From NCBI GenBank assembly GCA_937907215.1, contig CALESG010000129.1, positions 1 through 19,216 on the forward strand: DNA of 19,216 nt. Direction: 5' to 3'. The position numbers were made by a program, and so were the translations under genes. The notes under the pieces are model-generated. The model worked only from the letters and a program-made list of their open reading frames with translations, did not search any database and was not told the DNA's origin. The stretch is from an uncultured Ruminococcus sp. (GTDB lineage: Bacteria > Bacillota > Clostridia > Oscillospirales > Ruminococcaceae). This document shows positions 15,501 through 19,216 of this stretch, piece by piece. Each line of letters begins with the position of its first letter. The first letter of the stretch is position 1.

Positions 15501-15754
15501 GCATCCGGACGCTCATAGCGTATAATTTTAGCTATATATTCCAGTGTAAGCGGTTCCATATAAACTTTATCTGCAATTGAAGTATCTGTCATAATTGTTG
15601 CAGGATTGGAATTGCAAAGTATAACCTCATAACCTTCTTCTTTAAGTGCAAGACAAGCTTGTGTTCCTGCATAGTCAAATTCAGCCGCCTGACCAATTAC
15701 AATAGGACCTGAACCAATGACGAGGATTTTATTTATATCTTTTCTTTTAGGCAT
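12575..15754 (-). CDS. carB: Carbamoyl-phosphate synthase large subunit
   Basis: The full-length 1059-residue large subunit (family about 1060-1075). It uses ammonia from CarA, bicarbonate and two ATP to make carbamoyl phosphate for pyrimidines and arginine. The tandem halves are evident. Each begins with a nucleotide-binding loop (ILVIGSGPIVIGQ near 9; VIVLGSGPIRIGQG near 550) and has an ATP-grasp signature (YPVVLRPAFTLGGTGGG near 169; YPVLVRPSFVLGGRAM near 710) and the metal-binding stretch IEVNPRVSRSS or IEVNPRSSRTV. The C-terminal region (about 930-1059) is the MGS-like regulatory domain that binds effectors such as UMP. It overlaps the end of carA by 8 nt. No PyrR-binding or other attenuator is visible at the junction. 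Confidence 0.97.
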   Translation of the reverse strand: MPKRKDINKILVIGSGPIVIGQAAEFDYAGTQACLALKEEGYEVILCNSNPATIMTDTSIADKVYMEPLTLEYIAKIIRYERPDAILPGIGGQTGLNLAMQLEKKGILKECSVELLGTKSSSIERAEDRELFKELCESLGEPVLPSDIANSIEEGVQVARRIGYPVVLRPAFTLGGTGGGFADNEDELKLIMKNALTLSPVHQVLIEKSVKGYKEIEYEVIRDRNDTAITICNMENLDPVGIHTGDSIVVCPSQTLTNKEYHMLRDSALKIIRALKIEGGCNVQFALDPKSFQYYLIEVNPRVSRSSALASKASGYPIARVSAKIGVGMTLDEIRIANTPASFEPALDYVVTKMPRFPFDKFTDANNSLSTQMKATGEVMSVGRTIEESLLKAIRSLEIGVFHLYNSKFDDESIEDLLEYIKIGTDDRIYAIAELLRRGCEIKSITKATSIDKFFIRKLLNIIEEENTLCNNKGDISVLRDAKKMGFSDKEIAVLWNMTEVQVFNLRKENGIAPVYKMIDTCASEFASYIPYFYSTYEEENESIVSDKPKVIVLGSGPIRIGQGVEFDYSTVHAVKTIKQAGYEAIIINNNPETVSTDYTCSDKLYFEPLCVEDVMNVIDMEKPYGVIATLGGQTAINLAEPLKERGVKIIGTDCDAIEKAENRDAFEKLLISLDIPQPKGQAVTNIEAGIKAAEEIGYPVLVRPSFVLGGRAMQIVAKEEQLRHYLKTAVEIDEDKPVLVDKYIRGKEVEVDAICDGKQVFVPGIMELVERTGIHSGDSISVYPSFSISDKVKKTILEYTRKLGLGIGIIGLFNIQFIVDNEENVYIIEVNPRSSRTVPFLSKATSYSLADIATFVILGKSLAEQGINVIYPEEKKRYYVKTPAFSFSKLNGMDAYLSPEMKSTGEAIGYDKKLHRAVYKALIASGVHVQNYGTVFVTLADEDKEEALPLVRRFYDMGFNIEATIGTANFLKNHGIRTRIRRKLSEGSEEILESIRAGYVSYVINTRAILSGVHYEDGVAIRRCATQNNITMLTSLDTVKVLLDVLEEVTIGISTIDA

Positions 15755-16856
15755 TGCTCTTTTCCTCCTCCATCAATTTCATAAAACGATCAAATAAATA
15801 TGCACTATCTTGCGGTCCAGGTGCACTTTCAGGATGATACTGTACACTAAACACCTTATCTTTTTCACACTTTACACCTTCTATAGTTTCATCAAGGATG
15901 TTTATGTGGGTTGGAACAAGATCTGTACTTTTAAGACTTTTCATATCAACTGCATAAGAATGATTTTGAGAAGTTATCTCTATCTTCCCATTTTCAAGAT
16001 TTCTAACGGGATGATTACCGCCTCTATGTCCAAATTTCAACTTATAGGTTCTTGCTCCATATGCTAATGAAATTATTTGATGACCAAGGCAAATACCAAA
16101 AATAGGATATTTTCCTATAAGAGCCTTTATAGTATTTATTGTTTCTGGAACATCTGTAGGATCTCCAGGTCCATTTGAAATAAATATTCCATCAGGATTT
16201 AATTTTTCAATTTCTTCAGCAGATGTATTCCAAGGCAGTACAGTTACCTTGCAGCCGCGCAGATTAAGCGAACGTACAATATTTGTTTTCATTCCACAAT
16301 CTATTGCAGCTACATGATATTGATCATATTTTGCATGAGATACATATGACTTTTTACAACTTACAACTGAAACTGCATTTTTGGGAACATCAGTTTTATT
16401 AAGTATCTCAAGACCTTTTTCAAGTGGAGTTTCTGCATTGGTGATAAGCACTTTCCTTGAACCGTGATCACGTATAGATCTTGTAAGCTTACGTGTATCA
16501 ACACCATAAATTCCAGGTATATTATACTTTTTCATAATTTCGGAAAGTGTAGATGTACTTCTAAAGTTTGATGGCTCGTCATTATATTCACGAACTATCA
16601 TTGCACCAATAGTTGGCACAGCTGTTTCATAATCATCATCAGCCATACCATAATTTCCAATAAGAGGATACGTCATAACTACAGCTTGATATGTATATGA
16701 CGGATCTGAAAGTATCTCCTGATAACCGACCATAGACGTATTAAATACTATTTCACATACTTTATCTTTATTATCACCAAATGAATAACCATAATATTCC
16801 TGACCGTCTTCTAATATTAGTTTTTTGTTATACTCCATTACTTTAACAAACCTCAT
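15747..16856 (-). CDS. carA: Carbamoyl-phosphate synthase small subunit (glutaminase)
   Basis: A 369-residue glutamine-hydrolysing subunit that passes ammonia to CarB. The N-terminal CPSase small-chain domain covers about 10-140 (LILEDGQEYYGYSFG, then GYQEILSDPSYTYQ). The C-terminal class I amidotransferase domain covers about 180-365 and has an intact triad: Cys256 in GICLGHQ, His341 and Glu343 in QYHPES. The triad is a useful contrast with the degenerate amidotransferase at 601-1170. The ATG at 16856 overlaps the purF stop (ATGA), matching the coupling seen elsewhere in this operon. An internal ATG at 16838 (MEYNKKL) fits the usual family N-terminus better and is a real alternative. The 3' end overlaps carB. 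Confidence 0.96.
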   Translation of the reverse strand: MRFVKVMEYNKKLILEDGQEYYGYSFGDNKDKVCEIVFNTSMVGYQEILSDPSYTYQAVVMTYPLIGNYGMADDDYETAVPTIGAMIVREYNDEPSNFRSTSTLSEIMKKYNIPGIYGVDTRKLTRSIRDHGSRKVLITNAETPLEKGLEILNKTDVPKNAVSVVSCKKSYVSHAKYDQYHVAAIDCGMKTNIVRSLNLRGCKVTVLPWNTSAEEIEKLNPDGIFISNGPGDPTDVPETINTIKALIGKYPIFGICLGHQIISLAYGARTYKLKFGHRGGNHPVRNLENGKIEITSQNHSYAVDMKSLKSTDLVPTHINILDETIEGVKCEKDKVFSVQYHPESAPGPQDSAYLFDRFMKLMEEEKSNA

Positions 16857-18274
16857 TTCTTTGCTTCTGAAAGCTTTTTCTCAAATCTATCTTTGCACGT
16901 ATCGCTTGGTATTGCTGTAGGATAATCACCACTGAAGCAGGCACTGCAAAAATCGTTGCTTCCACAAAGTTCACAAAGTTCAGATACAGGTATAAATCCT
17001 AAACTATCAGCTCCTATAATCTCTGCTATCTCTTCTACAGTATGTTTATTAGCAATGAGGTTTTCACTTGAATCAATATCTGTTCCATAATAACATGGAT
17101 ATAAAAACGGCGGTGATGAAATTCTCATATGAATTTCCTTAGCTCCTGCATTTCTCAAAAGCTTTACAATTCGTTCACTTGTAGTGCCACGAACTATAGA
17201 ATCATCAATTAGAACAACTCGTTTGCCTTTTACACTTGATTCAATTGCATTTAATTTTATCATTACCTGATTAAGCCTTGTACTTTGAGTGGGTGATATA
17301 AAAGTCCTTCCGATATATTTATTTTTAATAAGACCAATACCATATGGGATTCCTGATCCCTGACTAAATCCCAAAGCTGCATCAAGTCCGGAATCAGGTA
17401 CACCTATTACAATATCCGCATCAACAGGATGCACTTTTGCAAGTATTTTACCTGCATGAAGCCTTGCCTCATGAACAGAAACACCATCTATTACGGAATC
17501 AGGTCTTGCAAAATAAATATATTCAAATGCACAGATCTTTCTGTCTTTTTTCTTACAATGTTCAGTTCTGGAAACTATTTCATTTTTAGAAAATACAATG
17601 ATTTCTCCAGGTTCGACATCTCTTATAAATTTTGCTCCAACTGCTGTAATTGCACAGCTTTCAGAAGCAACAACATATGTTCCATCATCTGTTTTTCCAT
17701 AACAAAGTGGTCTGAAACCGTAAGGATCTCTTGCACAAATAAGTTTTTGAGGTGACATGAGAACCAAAGAATATGCACCATCCAGTACATTCATAGCAGC
17801 ACTTAGAGCCTCCTCTATTGATGAGGTTCTAAGACGTTCTCTTGTTACGATATATGCAATTGTTTCAGTATCACTTGTTGTATGGAAAATAGCACCAGAC
17901 AATTCGAGTTTATCACGAAGTTCCACTGCATTGCTCAAATTGCCGTTGTGGGCAAGAGCCATTCTTCCCTTCTGATGATTAACTTCAATAGGCTGACAAT
18001 TTCTCCTGCTGTTACCTCCTGTTGTTCCATAGCGAACATGACCCACTGCCATTGTACCATTTGGAAATTGAGATAATGTTTCAGAACTGAACACTTCACT
18101 TATCTGACCTAAATCTTTATGTGATGAAAACAAACCATCATCATTTACAACTATACCGCAGCTTTCTTGACCACGGTGCTGCAAAGCATAAAGACCATAA
18201 TATGTAACACTTGCAACATCTATAGGAGTAGGTGCTATGATACCGAAAACACCACATTCTTCTCGTAAACTCAT
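16853..18274 (-). CDS. purF: Amidophosphoribosyltransferase
   Basis: A 473-residue enzyme for the first step of purine synthesis: PRPP plus glutamine gives 5-phosphoribosylamine. The class II (Ntn) glutaminase domain begins after a six-residue propeptide, with Cys7 in CGVFG as the nucleophile after cleavage. ALQHRGQESCGI and the GHVRYGT and HNGN motifs follow. The C-terminal phosphoribosyltransferase domain has the PRPP loop VVLIDDSIVRGTT (353-365). Cysteines 248, 394, 443 and 446 sit where the Bacillus-type enzyme binds its 4Fe-4S cluster, so this is the Fe-S, oxygen-sensitive form. GGAGGTAA precedes the ATG, which overlaps the pyrG stop by 4 nt. Placing purF with pyrimidine genes away from a pur operon is unusual but seen in several Clostridia-like gene orders. 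Confidence 0.97.
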   Translation of the reverse strand: MSLREECGVFGIIAPTPIDVASVTYYGLYALQHRGQESCGIVVNDDGLFSSHKDLGQISEVFSSETLSQFPNGTMAVGHVRYGTTGGNSRRNCQPIEVNHQKGRMALAHNGNLSNAVELRDKLELSGAIFHTTSDTETIAYIVTRERLRTSSIEEALSAAMNVLDGAYSLVLMSPQKLICARDPYGFRPLCYGKTDDGTYVVASESCAITAVGAKFIRDVEPGEIIVFSKNEIVSRTEHCKKKDRKICAFEYIYFARPDSVIDGVSVHEARLHAGKILAKVHPVDADIVIGVPDSGLDAALGFSQGSGIPYGIGLIKNKYIGRTFISPTQSTRLNQVMIKLNAIESSVKGKRVVLIDDSIVRGTTSERIVKLLRNAGAKEIHMRISSPPFLYPCYYGTDIDSSENLIANKHTVEEIAEIIGADSLGFIPVSELCELCGSNDFCSACFSGDYPTAIPSDTCKDRFEKKLSEAKK

Positions 18275-19216
18275 GCTTTATTACCTCCAAAAGAATATTC
18301 AATAGCAGCCGCTATAAAACCTTTGAAAAGTGGGTGTGGTTTATTAGGACGGCTTTTGAATTCTGGATGATATTGAACACCTACATGAAATGGTCTTTCG
18401 GTAAGCTCTACCGTTTCAACAAGTCTTTCGTCAGGTGACATTCCACTAAAAGTAAGACCGCAGGTTTTAAGCATTTCACGATAATCATTATTAAATTCAT
18501 AACGATGTCTATGACGCTCATTTATAAGTTCATTTCCATAACAACGCTGCATTGTAGTTCCAGCTTTAATTTTACATGGATAAGAACCAAGTCTTAATGT
18601 TCCGCCTTTATCTATATCATCGCTCTGTCCCGGCATAAAATCAATAACTTTATGTTTACACATTTCATCAAACTCACCTGAATTAGCATCTGTTAAACCA
18701 GCTACATTTCTTGCAAATTCAATTACTTCTATTTGCATACCAAGACATATGCCAAAGTAAGGAACATTTTCTTCTCTTGCAAATTTAGCGGCAAGTATCA
18801 TGCCATCTATGCCACGGCTGCCAAAACCTCCTGGAATAATAATTCCATTAAGATCTGAAAGAATTTCTTTATAATTTTGTTCACTCAGTTTCTCGGAATC
18901 TATCCAATGTATATTTACCTGAACATTATGATAATATCCTGCATGACGAAGGGCTTCTGCTACAGAAAGATATGCATCATGAAGTTCCACGTATTTGCCG
19001 ATAAGACCTATATTTATTGAATTTGAAAGATTTTTAATTCTTTCAACCATATGTTTCCATTCATCAAGATCTGGATCAGGTGCATTTATGCCGAGCTCAC
19101 GGCAAACCACTTTAGAAAAATTTGCTTTCTCGAGCATAATAGGTGCTTCATAAAGAGTAGGCAATGTTATATTTTCAATAACACAATCTTGTTTTACATT
19201 ACAGAATAAAGATATT
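18271..19216 (-). CDS. pyrG: CTP synthase (partial, N-terminus beyond right edge)
   Basis: The C-terminal 315 or so residues of CTP synthase, which aminates UTP to CTP with ATP and glutamine. The frame stays open to the right edge. The codons upstream of the TTG at 19162-19164 read SLFCNVKQDCVIEN and then LPTLYEAPIML, matching the end of the family's synthetase domain, so the gene continues outside the window. The class I amidotransferase domain (from about NIGLIGKYVELHDAY) has the nucleophile in FGICLGMQ and the His and Glu in VQYHPEF, both intact. The GSRG segment in PGGFGSRG is typical. It is the first visible gene of the operon. Its promoter must lie further right. Confidence 0.96.
   Translation of the reverse strand, partial: ISLFCNVKQDCVIENITLPTLYEAPIMLEKANFSKVVCRELGINAPDPDLDEWKHMVERIKNLSNSINIGLIGKYVELHDAYLSVAEALRHAGYYHNVQVNIHWIDSEKLSEQNYKEILSDLNGIIIPGGFGSRGIDGMILAAKFAREENVPYFGICLGMQIEVIEFARNVAGLTDANSGEFDEMCKHKVIDFMPGQSDDIDKGGTLRLGSYPCKIKAGTTMQRCYGNELINERHRHRYEFNNDYREMLKTCGLTFSGMSPDERLVETVELTERPFHVGVQYHPEFKSRPNKPHPLFKGFIAAAIEYSFGGNKA

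Noticed and set aside
12830..18076. Plus-strand open frames inside carB, carA and purF
   Set aside because: All lie opposite strongly conserved genes, are short, rich in unusual residues, and have no translation signals or family resemblance.

Overview
The window is about 19.2 kb of AT-rich chromosomal DNA from a low-GC Gram-positive bacterium. I infer a member of the Clostridia, plausibly Ruminococcus or a relative in the Oscillospiraceae. The reasons are the near-consensus sigma-A promoters with 17-bp spacers, strong AGGAGG ribosome binding sites, a long-form hibernation factor, an LL-diaminopimelate aminotransferase (dapL) lysine branch and an Fe-S type PurF. The genus is an inference. I see no rRNA, tRNA, insertion sequence, prophage or CRISPR array.

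Left edge to 4.4 kb, minus strand: a truncated PHP-domain phosphoesterase runs off the left edge with its own weak promoter. Upstream of it is a tight operon of four genes: a membrane-anchored FHA protein, a SEDS (FtsW/RodA) glycosyltransferase, a class B penicillin-binding protein, and a TrpG/PabA-like class I glutamine amidotransferase that has lost its whole catalytic triad. The FHA, RodA, PbpA order recalls the actinobacterial fhaB-rodA-pbpA-pknA-pknB locus, which also sits beside trpG, but no kinase or phosphatase is present here.

4.4 to 5.2 kb: divergently transcribed hpf, coding for a ribosome hibernation factor, with a clear promoter, an inverted repeat in its 5' leader and a good terminator. 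The promoters of hpf and of the FHA operon are closely similar sequences facing away from each other.

5.2 to 10.5 kb: an MMPL/RND membrane transporter and a secreted protein built of xxxLxxG heptad repeats form a two-gene operon divergent from a TetR-family regulator. The spacer holds two near-perfect promoters and three copies of a 15-bp palindrome, ATGAC-N5-GTCAT, almost certainly the TetR operators. The heptad gene carries a frameshift in this sequence.

10.5 to 19.2 kb, minus strand: a biosynthetic operon in the order pyrG (cut by the right edge), purF, carA, carB, dapF, dapL, with overlapping or nearly touching genes and a bidirectional terminator at its end. It makes CTP, phosphoribosylamine, carbamoyl phosphate and meso-diaminopimelate. 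Three of its genes encode or include glutamine amidotransferases. dapF is split by an apparent single-base deletion in a short A run.

The most interesting points are the catalytically dead amidotransferase in a cell-wall operon, the kinase-less FHA-SEDS-PBP module, and the three-operator switch controlling an MMPL plus heptad-protein pair. Two single-site frameshifts in otherwise intact genes suggest sequence errors or recent mutations.
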